DNA from: Bacteroidota bacterium
GTDB lineage: Bacteria > Bacteroidota > Bacteroidia > Bacteroidales > Dysgonomonadaceae
Assembly (NCBI GenBank): GCA_023622765.1
Contig: JAMNYO010000064.1
Location: 1-64,000, forward strand
Direction: 5' to 3'
Length of the DNA stretch: 64,000 nt
The notes beneath the pieces were generated by a model. That model saw only the letters and a list, made by a program, of their open reading frames with translations. It searched no databases and was not told the DNA's origin. The position numbers and the translations under genes were made by a program. This document shows positions 26,678 through 36,160 of the stretch, piece after piece; the first letter of the stretch is position 1; every line of letters begins with the position of its first letter.

Positions 26678-28216
26678 ATGAATACAAACAAAACAAAGAA
26701 CGTGCTGCTTGTCATTTTAGTAGCCGTCATCAGCTCGGTAGTTACGCTACTCGGGTTTAGCGCCGTTAATAAAAACAACTGTTTTGCCGGCAGAGACTCA
26801 GGCGGGGGTTCCCCCGAAGTGTCATCGAAAGAGATTACCGCCTACTCCAATCAATTCGACCAGGATCGGAACGTGGTGTTAACGAACCTCACCACCTCCG
26901 AAGGGTACCCCGATTTCACGGTAGCTGCTTCACGGTCAGTAGACGGGGTCGTACACGTGAAAACCAAATCGATCTCGCAACAGCAATACTTCAACCCATT
27001 CGACTTTTTCTTCGGGTTTGGCGACCGCACTCCATCACAACCGCGCGAGCAGGTGGGCTATGGCTCCGGCGTCATTATCTCAAGGGATGGGTACATCATC
27101 ACCAATAATCACGTGGTAGAGCGAGCCACCGAGGTATCGGTCACCCTGAACGACAACCGGGAGTTCGTGGCGAAGGTGGTAGGCACGGATTCCCAGAGTG
27201 ACATCGCCCTGCTCAAAATCGATGGAGAGGAATTCCCCTACCTCACCTTTGGCAACTCCGATGCCCTGGAAGTGGGCGAGTGGGTATTGGCCGTGGGCAA
27301 CCCGTTCAACCTCACTTCAACCGTCACAGCGGGGATCGTGAGCGCAAAGAACCGGGGTAACGTGATGGGTGGTGGCCTTGGGATACAGTCGTTCATACAG
27401 ATCGACGCGGCCGTCAACCCGGGTAACAGCGGGGGCGCGCTCGTGAATACCCGTGGCGAGCTAGTCGGCATCAACACCGCCATCTACTCGCAGACGGGTA
27501 ACTTCGCCGGCTACGCCTTCGCGATACCCATCTCCATCGCCGGCAAGGTAGCCGCCGACCTGAAGGAGTACGGTACCGTTCAACGGGCGTTCCTGGGTAT
27601 CTCGGTGTTAAACATCGAAGAGATGCGCAGTACCGACCCGGATAAAGCCAGAGAACTTTCCCAGTTGAACGGTGTGAAGGTTGACGGTTTTTCAGATCGC
27701 AGCTCTTCAAAGGCGGCCGGCATAGAGATAGGCGACCTGATCACCAAGATTAATGACGTACCTATTCGAACCTTTGCCGAGTTACAGAATCAACTGAACC
27801 GCTATCGCCCGGGCGATAAAGTTGCCGTGACGGTTCTTCGGAATGGCAAGGAACGTACCTTCACCGTGGAACTTAAAAACGAGGAGGGTAGTACCGAAAT
27901 TACCCGGAGCAGCGATGGAATAAAGGGCTTGGGTGCCACGTTTAATACCCTGTCGGAGGATCGCAAGAGAGAGATGGGCATTTCCAGTGGCGTAGAAGTA
28001 GCCAGTGTGGAGAATAACAGCCTCTTCCGCAAGGAGGGAATCAACAAGGGCTTCATCATCATGCGGGTGAACAACACCCCCGTGAACAGCGAGGAGGAAA
28101 TTGCCAAGATCGTGGCAGCCACACGTAATCAGCCTGACGATAAGGTATTGTTGATTGCCGGCTTTTACCCGAGGGGCAGAACCCAATACATTGCGATCGA
28201 CCTATCGCAATTATAG
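26678..28216 (+). CDS. degP: DegP/DegQ-type periplasmic serine protease
   Basis: A 512-aa HtrA protease/chaperone for misfolded envelope proteins. An N-terminal membrane anchor or signal lies at about residues 9-30. The trypsin-like domain has ITNNHVVE (His145), DSQSDIALLK (Asp175) and AAVNPGNSGGALV (Ser251). Two PDZ domains follow: about 290-400 (VDGFSDRSSSKAAGIEIGD) and 415-505 (GVEVASVENNSLFRKEGI). The start is fixed by the conserved leader pattern TAA-TCGT-ATG. The unusual leader may couple its translation to upstream short ORFs. Confidence 0.94.
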   Translation: MNTNKTKNVLLVILVAVISSVVTLLGFSAVNKNNCFAGRDSGGGSPEVSSKEITAYSNQFDQDRNVVLTNLTTSEGYPDFTVAASRSVDGVVHVKTKSISQQQYFNPFDFFFGFGDRTPSQPREQVGYGSGVIISRDGYIITNNHVVERATEVSVTLNDNREFVAKVVGTDSQSDIALLKIDGEEFPYLTFGNSDALEVGEWVLAVGNPFNLTSTVTAGIVSAKNRGNVMGGGLGIQSFIQIDAAVNPGNSGGALVNTRGELVGINTAIYSQTGNFAGYAFAIPISIAGKVAADLKEYGTVQRAFLGISVLNIEEMRSTDPDKARELSQLNGVKVDGFSDRSSSKAAGIEIGDLITKINDVPIRTFAELQNQLNRYRPGDKVAVTVLRNGKERTFTVELKNEEGSTEITRSSDGIKGLGATFNTLSEDRKREMGISSGVEVASVENNSLFRKEGINKGFIIMRVNNTPVNSEEEIAKIVAATRNQPDDKVLLIAGFYPRGRTQYIAIDLSQL

Positions 28217-28234
28217 ATAAAATATAGTTAATAT

Positions 28235-28279
28235 CAGTTAATATGTCGTTTTTAGATAACAAAAACGACATATTAACTG
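28235..28279. terminator. Perfect 19-bp inverted repeat between degP and rpoD
   Basis: CAGTTAATATGTCGTTTTT (28235-28253) and its exact complement (28261-28279) flank a 7-nt loop, AGATAAC. In RNA it would form a long AT-rich hairpin 19 nt after degP. It may act as a degP terminator or processing site, though it lacks the usual GC-rich stem; a protein-bound operator for rpoD is the alternative. Confidence 0.5.
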
Positions 28280-28333
28280 TTTCTTAATAACAACCATCAA
28301 AAAGATTTACCCGAAGAATATAGGAAACCATAG

Positions 28334-29194
28334 ATGAGACAATTAAAAATTACGAAATCGATCACTAACCGTGAGAGTGCTTCGTTGGACAAGTACCTTC
28401 AGGAAATAGGGCGTGAAGACCTGATTACTGTGGAGGAGGAGGTGGAGTTGGCGCAGGCCATCAAGAAAGGCGATCGCCAAGCGCTTGAGAAGCTCACGAA
28501 GGCCAACTTGCGGTTCGTTGTATCGGTAGCCAAGCAGTACCAAAACCAAGGCTTAAGCTTGCCCGACCTGATTAACGAAGGAAACTTGGGGTTGATAAAG
28601 GCGGCGGAGAAGTTCGACGAGACCCGTGGATTCAAATTCATTAGCTACGCGGTGTGGTGGATACGACAGTCCATCCTTCAAGCATTGGCAGAACAGTCCC
28701 GGATCGTGAGGCTACCCCTCAACCAAGTGGGCTCCATCAACAAGATAAGCAAAGCGTTCCAGAAGTTCGAGCAGGAGAACGAACGCAAGCCCTCTGCCGA
28801 GGAGTTGGCTCTGGAGTTAGACATCCCCGTTGAAAAGGTGATTGACTCGCTCAAGGTATCGGGACGCCATATTTCCATGGATGCGCCCTTCGTGGAAGGA
28901 GAAGACAACAGCCTACTTGATGTGCTGGTGAACGACGACGCTCCGGTAGCTGATCAGGCGCTTATCGATGAATCGCTCCAAAAAGAGATCGAAAGGGCAC
29001 TCTCCACCCTTACCGAAAGGGAGAGCGAAATTATAAAGATGTTCTATGGGCTAGGCATGCAGGAGATGACCCTGGAGGAGATTGGAGATAAGTTTCAATT
29101 AACCCGAGAACGCGTGCGGCAGATTAAAGAGAAGGCTATTCGCAGATTAAGGCAAGACTCCCGCAGCAAGCTTTTGAAAAGTTACTTGGGTTAA
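28334..29194 (+). CDS. rpoD: Primary sigma factor RpoD (Bacteroidetes type)
   Basis: A 286-aa sigma-70 factor without the long N-terminal region 1.1, as in Bacteroidetes. Region 1.2 is near residues 15-40, region 2 holds [36 protein letters not shown] and [17 protein letters not shown], region 3 is about 120-190, and region 4 ends with [23 protein letters not shown]. It is expected to read the TTTG/TAnnTTTG promoters found throughout this window, including those inside the CRISPR repeats. Confidence 0.96.
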   Translation: MRQLKITKSITNRESASLDKYLQEIGREDLITVEEEVELAQAIKKGDRQALEKLTKANLRFVVSVAKQYQNQGLSLPDLINEGNLGLIKAAEKFDETRGFKFISYAVWWIRQSILQALAEQSRIVRLPLNQVGSINKISKAFQKFEQENERKPSAEELALELDIPVEKVIDSLKVSGRHISMDAPFVEGEDNSLLDVLVNDDAPVADQALIDESLQKEIERALSTLTERESEIIKMFYGLGMQEMTLEEIGDKFQLTRERVRQIKEKAIRRLRQDSRSKLLKSYLG

Positions 29195-29234
29195 GATTTT
29201 TCGCGATTTCACCCTATCTGTTGAAAAAATGGGT

Positions 29235-29259
29235 AAAAATGCCTTTTTGGCCATTTTTT
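29235..29259 (+). terminator. Terminator after rpoD
   Basis: AAAAATG (29235-29241) pairs with CATTTTT (29252-29258) with an inner CC/GG pair around a T-rich loop, followed by further T residues. It lies about 40 nt after the rpoD stop. Confidence 0.45.
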
Positions 29260-29303
29260 AGTGATTTTTTACATAAAAGGGAGTTTATATGGCATTAAAG
29301 TTT

Positions 29304-29311
29304 TATATTTG
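29304..29311 (+). promoter_or_regulatory. Candidate promoter -7 for the OmpA-like gene
   Basis: TATATTTG at 29304-29311, about 130 nt before the start codon. A 12-nt direct repeat, CATAAAAGGGAG, lies on either side (29272 and 29332). Confidence 0.4.
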
Positions 29312-29440
29312 TACTTTAGTGCATATCTTGGCATAAAAGGGAGCCATACCACATGTAAAAGCTCACAACCACGCATTTCAAGTGCATGCAGCAAAAAAAT
29401 AAGTTATTGTAACTGAATGGTCCAATTAGCGCTCAAGTTT

Positions 29441-30595
29441 ATGAAAAAGTTTAGTTTCCTTATATTCGCTACCCTAATTGCATTTAGTATAGGTGCGCAA
29501 GAGGTGCAAAATATTTCTCAAGGAACAATGTACCTAAAGAACAAAGGAAGTGACAACTGGTACATCAGCCTGGGTAGCGGAACCAACCTTTACACGACGA
29601 AAACTGAAAAGGATGCCGGCGCAAGCTTGGGAGATCGCCTTGGCTGGCTGGGCCAACTAGAGGTGGGACGCTGGAACTCTCCTAACTGGGGAGCGCGTCT
29701 GGTAATTGACGGCGGCCATATTAAACACGTAGTATCAACTCTACCTTCTGAGCAAAACTGGGTAGGCGGTCATATAGACTTGATCTACAACGTTATCAAC
29801 GCGTGGGGTACCTACAACCCCGACAGGGTATACAGCTTGATTCCCTACCTGGGTATCGGGTATATGTACGGGTTGGATGAGGAGTGGAAGAGACCCAACC
29901 CCGATGGTGATCTGTTTAAAGATCAAAACCAAACGTTAACCTACAACGTGGGGTTAATCAACAACTTCCAACTTTCAGAAAGTGTGGTCCTATTCCTCGA
30001 GCTAGGTTGGAGGGTATTCCAAGAAACGTTTGATGAAAGTGGGTTAGGTGGGCCTCCCAAGTACGACAGCATGTTAACCGGTACAGCCGGAATCAAGTTC
30101 GGCTTGGGTGGGAAACAAGACTTTACCCCCGCCGAGTTGATGGATTACAACCTGATTAATGACCTCAACAACCAAATCAACCGCTTGCGTTCTGAAAACG
30201 AGAAGCTAAGCTTAAGGCCCGAGTCGTGCCCGGAATGTCCGGAAGTACAGCCCACCGTGGTGACGGAAGAGGTGTATATTCCCAACGTGGTCTTCTTCCG
30301 CATCAACTCTTCTATAATAGATAAAGGGCAACAAGTGAGCGTTTACAACACGGCTGAATACATGAAAGCCCACCCGGACGCCAAGGTGAACATCGTGGCG
30401 TACGCCGACAAGCAGACCGGTACCCCAAAGTACAATTTAGTGCTCTCTGAGAGACGTGCCAAGGCAGTTGCCGATGCACTGATCAACGACTATGGTATCA
30501 ACAGCAACCGTGTTTCCATCGACTGGAAGGGTGATACCGAGCAACCGTACGCGGAAAACGCTTGGAACCGCGTGGCCATCTTCTTCGTTGACTAG
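29441..30595 (+). CDS. OmpA-family outer-membrane protein
   Basis: About 384 aa: signal peptide (MKKFSFLIFATLIAFSIGAQ), an eight-strand-type barrel (about residues 22-215, with DNWYISLGSGTNLY and TAGIKFGLGG), a short coiled-coil linker (LNNQINRLRSENEKL), and a C-terminal OmpA peptidoglycan-binding domain (VNIVAYADKQTGTPKYNLVL, LSERRAKAVADAL). It tethers the outer membrane to the wall. The Met at 29441 is preferred over 29417 because it opens the signal peptide. A terminator follows. Confidence 0.93.
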   Translation: MKKFSFLIFATLIAFSIGAQEVQNISQGTMYLKNKGSDNWYISLGSGTNLYTTKTEKDAGASLGDRLGWLGQLEVGRWNSPNWGARLVIDGGHIKHVVSTLPSEQNWVGGHIDLIYNVINAWGTYNPDRVYSLIPYLGIGYMYGLDEEWKRPNPDGDLFKDQNQTLTYNVGLINNFQLSESVVLFLELGWRVFQETFDESGLGGPPKYDSMLTGTAGIKFGLGGKQDFTPAELMDYNLINDLNNQINRLRSENEKLSLRPESCPECPEVQPTVVTEEVYIPNVVFFRINSSIIDKGQQVSVYNTAEYMKAHPDAKVNIVAYADKQTGTPKYNLVLSERRAKAVADALINDYGINSNRVSIDWKGDTEQPYAENAWNRVAIFFVD

Positions 30596-30623
30596 CCACT
30601 AGGAACCAATTGAATTAAATATA

Positions 30624-30651
30624 AAATCCCGGCAGTTACCAGGATTTTTTT
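30624..30651 (+). terminator. Rho-independent terminator after the OmpA-like gene
   Basis: AAATCC (30624-30629) pairs with GGATTT (30642-30647), with an inner GG/CC pair, followed by a run of seven T residues. It lies 28 nt after the stop codon. Confidence 0.6.
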
Positions 30652-30674
30652 CACGTTACCCGTTTAGGAGAGAA

Positions 30675-33143
30675 TCACTCCTTGATATAAACACGTTTAA
30701 CGCGAGGGGATACCGACGTGAGGATCTCGTAGGGGATAGTCCCTATGCGCTCCGCTTGCTCAGTTACCGGTAAGCCCTCGCCGAAGATCACGACCGTATC
30801 CCCCTCTTTGGCCTCGATACCCGTTACGTCCACCATGCAGAGGTCCATACAAACGTTACCCACGATGGACACAAGCATCCCGTTAATCAATACCTTCCCC
30901 ACCCTATTGCCGAAACGCCTGTTCAATCCATCGGCGTAGCCAATACGAATGGTGGCAATTCGGGTTTCACTCGTGAGTTTCTCTCTCCTGCCGTACCCCA
31001 CCGTCTCGTTCGGGGGCACCTTTTTAACCTGTAAAATGGTGGTTTTCAATGAGCACACGTTTCTCAGCCCCTCCAGCCCGCTCGCGCTCACACCGTAGAG
31101 GCCAATACCCAGCCGTACCATCTGGTGCTGACTACCGGGGAACCGCTCGATACCTGCAGAGTTAAGAACGTGCCGGCTAAGAGTGGTTTCCAAGCCCTCT
31201 TCCAGTCGATTAGCCGCCTCGCTGAATGCCTCCATCTGCTGGTTGGTAAACTCATCGAATGCCCAACTTTCACTGGCTGCAAGGTGAGAAAATACGGAGC
31301 GAACCTGTAATCCTTTCCGCAAGCGGAGCAGCTGTACCAAATCGGGGATCTCTTCCGGGAGGAACCCCAATCGATGCATGCCGGTATCCACCTTAACATG
31401 TATAGGAAAACCATTTATCGCACGCCGTTCAGCCTCCTTCAGAAACGCGCTCAGCACCCGGAAGTTATAGACCTCCGGTTCCAAGTCGTACTCGTACAGC
31501 TCTTCAAAACCACCCGCCTCAGGATTCAACACGATGATCGGAAGAGATATCCCCGCCCTTCTCAGTTGCACCCCCTCTTCTGCGACAGCCACCGCCAGAG
31601 CGTCACAACGGTGATGCTGCAACGTCTTGGCCACCTCCACGGCCCCCGCGCCATAGCCATTGGCCTTGACCATGCAGGCAAGCTTCACCCCCGGTTTCAG
31701 GCGCGATTTATAGAAATTGAAGTTGTATACCAACGCATCCAGGTTCACCTCAAGCAAGGTCTCATGCACCCGCTCCTCCAAAAGTGCACCCACCCGCTCG
31801 AAATGATACTCCCTCGCCCCTTTAAGCAGAATCAACTCATCCTTGAAGTTTCTCCAGGTTCCCGACTCGATAAAATGACCCGTGGATGGATAAAAGCTTT
31901 TTTCCTTCATCTTGAAGAGGTGGCTACACCCACCGATAGCCGGGCCAATACCTATAATTCGATGTACCTCCTGCCGTTCCATCATCCGCGCTACCTTACC
32001 GTAGAGTGCATGTGGTGACAAGCCGGTCTGAAGGATATCCGACAGGATCACCGTCTTTTTCAGGGGGCGGTTCATTTTTCGCTGCTGCTGAAAATCGAGG
32101 GCAATCTGGATGGAGTTGATGTCGGAGTTGTAGCTATCGTTGATAAGCAGACAGCCGTTTTTTCCTTGGCGCAGGTCCAGCCGCATGGCCACCGATTCGA
32201 GCGCCTGCATCCCATCTGCTACCTCCTCTGGCGATACCTGTAGGTAAAGCGCAACCGCCAGGCAGGTAATCGCGTTCTCGATGGAGGCCTCATCGATAAA
32301 GGGTATCTCGATAGCGTGATCAACACCATGATACGTGTAATTAATCCCCGTGTTTTCCCCTCTCTTCTCAACGCTTGACACGTAGAGATGTGCATCCCGG
32401 TTCTTCCGAGACCAGGGAAACGCCTGGCTCGACAACCCCATCTGGTTCACGCAAGCCGACACCAGTTCATCGTCCCCGTCGTAAATCAGCCCGTTAGCAT
32501 GCACGAACAGCGCAAGCTTCTCCATACATTTCTGCCGCGGTGACGAGAAGTTCTCCTGGTGCGCCTCCCCAATGTTGGTCAATACCCCTATCGTGGGACG
32601 GATAATTAGTTCCAGTCGCCCCATCTCGCCGGGTAACGATATACCCGCTTCAAATATGCCTAGCTCAGCGGTGGCATCGAGTTGCCAAACCGAAAGGGGT
32701 ACACCTATTTGCGAGTTGTAGCTCCTGGGGGAACGGACGGTGTTAAACTTTGCCCCCAGCAATTGGTAGAGCCACTCCTTAACGACGGTCTTCCCGTTAC
32801 TCCCGGTAATACCGATAACGGGAATAGCGTGCTTGGAGCGGTGAAAGGCAGCTATTGCCTGGAGGGCGGCAAGGGGGCTCTCTACCTCGAGAAAGTTCGC
32901 GTCGTCCATTTCTTCCCATTTCGGTAACATCTGGGAGACGACGAAGTTGCGTACCCCCGCTTCGTACAGCTCCGGCACGAACTGGTGCGCATCGTTGCTC
33001 TTGGTGATCAGGGCAAAGAAAAGCGTTTCCGCGGGATCGCTCAGTTCGCGGCTATCGGTCAGCAAGCGTGTAATGTGCGACGGCCGAAACGAATCGGGTG
33101 GAAGTCTCAGGATGGAGGCTATTTCTTGTATCGAGTAACTCAT
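30675..33143 (-). CDS. Bifunctional MurF ligase / alanine racemase
   Basis: An 822-aa fusion known in Bacteroidetes. The N-terminal half (about 1-445) is MurF, which adds D-Ala-D-Ala to the UDP-MurNAc tripeptide: P-loop GITGSNGKTVVKEWL, TNIGEAHQENF and NDSYNSDINSI. The C-terminal half (about 455-822) is a PLP alanine racemase: ACMVKANGYGAGA (PLP lysine), VDTGMHRLGF and the GYADGLNR segment. It couples D-Ala supply to its use. It lies 11 nt downstream of the GSCFA gene, in one operon. Confidence 0.95.
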   Translation of the reverse strand: MSYSIQEIASILRLPPDSFRPSHITRLLTDSRELSDPAETLFFALITKSNDAHQFVPELYEAGVRNFVVSQMLPKWEEMDDANFLEVESPLAALQAIAAFHRSKHAIPVIGITGSNGKTVVKEWLYQLLGAKFNTVRSPRSYNSQIGVPLSVWQLDATAELGIFEAGISLPGEMGRLELIIRPTIGVLTNIGEAHQENFSSPRQKCMEKLALFVHANGLIYDGDDELVSACVNQMGLSSQAFPWSRKNRDAHLYVSSVEKRGENTGINYTYHGVDHAIEIPFIDEASIENAITCLAVALYLQVSPEEVADGMQALESVAMRLDLRQGKNGCLLINDSYNSDINSIQIALDFQQQRKMNRPLKKTVILSDILQTGLSPHALYGKVARMMERQEVHRIIGIGPAIGGCSHLFKMKEKSFYPSTGHFIESGTWRNFKDELILLKGAREYHFERVGALLEERVHETLLEVNLDALVYNFNFYKSRLKPGVKLACMVKANGYGAGAVEVAKTLQHHRCDALAVAVAEEGVQLRRAGISLPIIVLNPEAGGFEELYEYDLEPEVYNFRVLSAFLKEAERRAINGFPIHVKVDTGMHRLGFLPEEIPDLVQLLRLRKGLQVRSVFSHLAASESWAFDEFTNQQMEAFSEAANRLEEGLETTLSRHVLNSAGIERFPGSQHQMVRLGIGLYGVSASGLEGLRNVCSLKTTILQVKKVPPNETVGYGRREKLTSETRIATIRIGYADGLNRRFGNRVGKVLINGMLVSIVGNVCMDLCMVDVTGIEAKEGDTVVIFGEGLPVTEQAERIGTIPYEILTSVSPRVKRVYIKE

Positions 33144-33154
33144 CTCGTTGATTT

Positions 33155-34132
33155 TTATGGCAACCCGTTAACTATTTCCTCTTCGCACGAGATAAACGGG
33201 TATTTCCGTTTAAATTCCCTCAGTTTCAACATCGTTTGTTCTACAAAGGTTTGGTGCGATGCACTACCCGGGTGGAGGGGGCGATGGTCAAGCAACTTCC
33301 GGATGCTCTCCCACTCCCGATTGATGGCACGGGTTCGCTGGGTGAAGAAGGTCTCGGCAAACCGCTGCCACACGTACTCCACCGTCACGGGAGACGGGTG
33401 TAACATATCCTCGTTATAAAAACGGTAATCGCGCAGCTCGTCCAGCACGATCTCGTAGGCCGGGAAGTAGCGAACAACACCCTCGAATCGCTTTTGTAAC
33501 TCATCAATCGCCAGGTGGAGAATCGATTTGCTCACTTGGTTCTCGTGAGCGCCATCCTTCCAATGGCGGATGGGGCTGACGGCAAACACCCACTTCATGG
33601 TGGGGCGACGTACAATAAGCTCTTCAATCAGCGCGCACCACTCCTCCACGATATCGTTTACAGATAGGCGTGTACGTATAAAATCGCTCTCCGGGAACTT
33701 ATGGCAATTGGCGACTACCTCGCCCGTTTTTTTCCATCGATACACGTATGCCGTCCCAAAGGTAACGAGCAAGAAGTCGGTTACTTGCAGCGCCCTGGAT
33801 GCCCGTGTAAAGCGCGTGGAAATAGCATCGAGGCATGCCTTCTTGTCGGGAGAGGAGAACTCCCCGTGATGCATAAAGCTATGGTATACCCCTTGGCGTA
33901 ACACCAGATCGGCTTCGGTCACCCCCTTACCTTGCAACAACTTTTGGATAGCGTTGGAAATGGAAAACGGGTTAAACAAGATACCGAAAGGGTTGACGTC
34001 GACCGTGAATTTGCACTGTTGCAATTTAGAGCCGATATAAGATGAAAAGCAGGAACCGAAAAGCATGATCCCCGTGGAATGATTGATGGGCACATCCGAG
34101 ACTGGTATATCGACACGTGTTCTAAACTCCAT
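33155..34132 (-). CDS. GSCFA-domain protein
   Basis: About 325 aa. The family motif GSCFSS (in IMLFGSCFSSYIGSKL, near residue 25) resembles the GDS block of SGNH hydrolases, and VNPFGILFNP, TFGTAYVY and HPSPVTVEYVW further support GSCFA. A hydrolase or acetyl-esterase role is inferred; no substrate is established. The Met at 34132 (MEFRTRVDIPVSD) matches the family start better than the upstream 34177. It lies upstream of murF-alr in the same operon, suggesting a wall or envelope link. Confidence 0.9.
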   Translation of the reverse strand: MEFRTRVDIPVSDVPINHSTGIMLFGSCFSSYIGSKLQQCKFTVDVNPFGILFNPFSISNAIQKLLQGKGVTEADLVLRQGVYHSFMHHGEFSSPDKKACLDAISTRFTRASRALQVTDFLLVTFGTAYVYRWKKTGEVVANCHKFPESDFIRTRLSVNDIVEEWCALIEELIVRRPTMKWVFAVSPIRHWKDGAHENQVSKSILHLAIDELQKRFEGVVRYFPAYEIVLDELRDYRFYNEDMLHPSPVTVEYVWQRFAETFFTQRTRAINREWESIRKLLDHRPLHPGSASHQTFVEQTMLKLREFKRKYPFISCEEEIVNGLP

Positions 34133-34177
34133 CCTAATTACCTCTTTTATCGTACAAAAATAAGCATATTTATGCAA

Positions 34178-34537
34178 TTACACTACACGTGGTTACCGAT
34201 ATATCCCTTAAGAGAGTTTGCATGCAAGGTCGGCGTATGAAGCGATGAGCCTGAAACCGTATGAAACAGGAATCAATCCTATAAACGGGATTAAGTGAAT
34301 AAGTTAAAGGGAATCAAACCGCGATAAGGGTAGGCATAAAAAAGAAAAGGTTGTCTCACGACAACCAATCTTCATTGTTAACCTTAAATCTAATACCATG
34401 AAAAACACGTCGCAAATATAGTGCTTTTCAAGACAACTTGCTTCATTTTTCGAAAAAAAGACGACATGTTTCAAATACTTTAACTGAATAACGAGAATTT
34501 AAACAGTTTTAAACCACAAAAAGTGACCCTTTGGAGT
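34178..34537. promoter_or_regulatory. Intergenic region with candidate structured leader
   Basis: No protein gene is supported here. On the plus strand a hairpin, GGTTGTC TCAC GACAACC (34350-34367), is followed after about 30 nt by a tiny ORF (MKNTSQI, 34399-34422). Upstream lie two more ATGAA-type mini-ORFs (34237 and 34261) related to the leader repeats elsewhere in the window. Both flanking genes are on the minus strand, so no downstream target is evident. Confidence 0.4.
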
Positions 34538-35137
34538 TCACTGAAGGCGCTTCGCCCATTTCTCCGGATTCATATTCGACAGGTAGGAATAGATGCGCAA
34601 GCAGGCCCACGCGTCAATCGCGGCGTACGACTGTTGTGCCGGTGAAAGCGTGGGTGCCTCCCAGTTGGAGACGCGTTGACTCTTCGATATCTTCTTCTGA
34701 AAAAGGAGGGCGTATATCTTCTGCAGGCTATTGACCTCTATCCCGAACATATCCACGTAAGACTGCAGGTCGATAAAGTTCACCGGGCGCTCTCCCGATC
34801 GTTGGCGGATGGCCGCGAAGTCATCACGCAGCGAAAGCCCGATTTTCCGGATATCCGGATCGCTCATCAGCGTTTCCAGTTCATCCGGATAACCGATTCT
34901 GTTTAGTCGGAAGAGGAAACAGTCGCTCTTGGTGGCCAATTGCAACAAGGCCACCTTGTTCACCTGTCCCCGTTTAAAAGCAGGTTTGGTTTCGGTATCG
35001 AACCCGAGTAACAGTTCTTTTGAAAGAAGTGCCACAGCGTCGGGTACCTGCTTTACTTGATCAATCACATGAATCTTCCCCTCGAACGTCTCTACCGGGA
35101 GTTCCTCTATCTCCTCCTTCGTTATCGTTAATCCCAC
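34538..35137 (-). CDS. 3'-5' exonuclease (RNase D-like, DEDDy)
   Basis: A 199-aa single-domain exonuclease. The three Exo motifs are visible: LLGFDTETKPAF (Asp, Glu), GLSLRDDFAAI (Asp) and YAAIDAWACLRIY (Tyr and Asp), the DEDDy pattern of RNase D and WRN-like nucleases. It lacks HRDC domains, so it is not full-length RNase D. It overlaps the upstream DUF5063 gene by 10 nt, indicating translational coupling. Confidence 0.9.
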   Translation of the reverse strand: MGLTITKEEIEELPVETFEGKIHVIDQVKQVPDAVALLSKELLLGFDTETKPAFKRGQVNKVALLQLATKSDCFLFRLNRIGYPDELETLMSDPDIRKIGLSLRDDFAAIRQRSGERPVNFIDLQSYVDMFGIEVNSLQKIYALLFQKKISKSQRVSNWEAPTLSPAQQSYAAIDAWACLRIYSYLSNMNPEKWAKRLQ

Positions 35138-35697
35138 GGCTCCTCCTCGTTATGCATATCCTCATTGGCAAACGTCCACTCCCTACTTTTCAGCGCGTGG
35201 AGGGGGCGCATCACGTTTACCAACTTTTGTCCCCAGTAGGTGAAAAAATGCTCCCTACAAACATACAACGCATCGTTCATCTGGGCGGTAAGTTCAAACT
35301 GGTACACCGAGACCAGGTCCCTCACGTCCTGGTATATATCAGCAATCGCTTCCGAGACGAACGAGGTCACCGGCGTATCGCTATACCTCATCTCCTCCAC
35401 GAACACGTCCAGGTATACGTTCTCCTCCCCCATCACCTTTTCCACGGTATGCGCCACGCGATTGTAATCCTCCTCTTTCACGAAAGCAGGCAACTCTTCG
35501 CTGAAGGAGGGTACCGCTTCGGGCAGCAACCAGGCTTTGAGATATAAAAGCGGAAGCAACTTCACCATGTGGCCGACCCACTCCCCACGGGCCGGGGCGG
35601 CATCCTGTTCCAAGAGGGAGCAGAACTCCACTGCCACCGCCATGAATTCGATCACCTGCTTATCGTATATAATCGCGTGGTTATCCCTTTTATCCAT
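35128..35697 (-). CDS. DUF5063 family protein
   Basis: A 189-aa helical, acidic protein (YDKQVIEFMAVAVEFCSLLE, LLPLLYLKAWLLPE, FTYWGQKLVNVMRPLH) of the Bacteroidetes DUF5063 family. The function is unknown. It is regularly found next to the small 3'-5' exonuclease, as here, where the genes overlap. It is the first gene after a strong promoter at 35781-35812. Confidence 0.85.
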   Translation of the reverse strand: MDKRDNHAIIYDKQVIEFMAVAVEFCSLLEQDAAPARGEWVGHMVKLLPLLYLKAWLLPEAVPSFSEELPAFVKEEDYNRVAHTVEKVMGEENVYLDVFVEEMRYSDTPVTSFVSEAIADIYQDVRDLVSVYQFELTAQMNDALYVCREHFFTYWGQKLVNVMRPLHALKSREWTFANEDMHNEEEPWD

Positions 35698-35780
35698 CCC
35701 GATTGCTGTTTTGAATTATGCGAAAAAGTGCCATTTTCACCCCAAAGAAATGAACGGCACTTCTCTGAATCATTATTCGA

Positions 35781-35812
35781 CAAATGTACATGAAAAAACA
35801 ACTTTTCACAAA
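35781..35812 (-). promoter_or_regulatory. Promoter for the DUF5063-exonuclease operon
   Basis: On the minus strand TTTG (35812-35809), a 20-nt spacer and TACATTTG (35788-35781): an exact Bacteroidetes consensus, with the start of transcription expected about 75 nt before the gene. Apart from this and the VWA leader, the 35698-36160 gap shows no gene. Confidence 0.65.
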
Positions 35813-36112
35813 CGCGTAGGGCAAAAAACGAAAAATGGTTGCCATTACCACCTCAAGCTTTACCCCCTCTATTGCAACACTCCTCCCTCTGTCGTTTCAT
35901 CTCCTCCTGTACTCGTTAAATAACGGTAAATCCGGAGAGATTCATCTCATTCCCATGCAACATTTCGCTGAAAAGTGCATCAATAATATAGGTAGCGTTA
36001 TACTGCTTGAATTTTATTTTTTTTAATGAACTATTTCGATAAGCCAAACGAGCAGAGGACAAGTTTACTTGGACTATGCCGTGGCGAGAAATAGTCTAAT
36101 TTTAATGAACGT

Positions 36113-36145
36113 ATGAAACCGACATGTAACGGTTCCATACGCTAA
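36113..36145 (+). promoter_or_regulatory. Leader short ORF/hairpin upstream of the VWA lipoprotein
   Basis: Encodes MKPTCNGSIR and stops with TAA, 15 nt before the VWA start. GTATGAAACCG (36111-36121) and CGGTTCCATAC (36130-36140) form an 11-bp hairpin with one mismatch. It is a clear relative of the DegP leader elements. Confidence 0.45.
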
Positions 36146-36160
36146 AAAAAAATCAACTAT

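Noticed and set aside
35537..36026. Plus-strand ORFs (128 and 63 aa) in and beside the DUF5063 upstream gap
   Set aside because: They overlap the DUF5063 gene and its promoter and encode unstructured Ser/Leu-rich sequence; no start context or homology.
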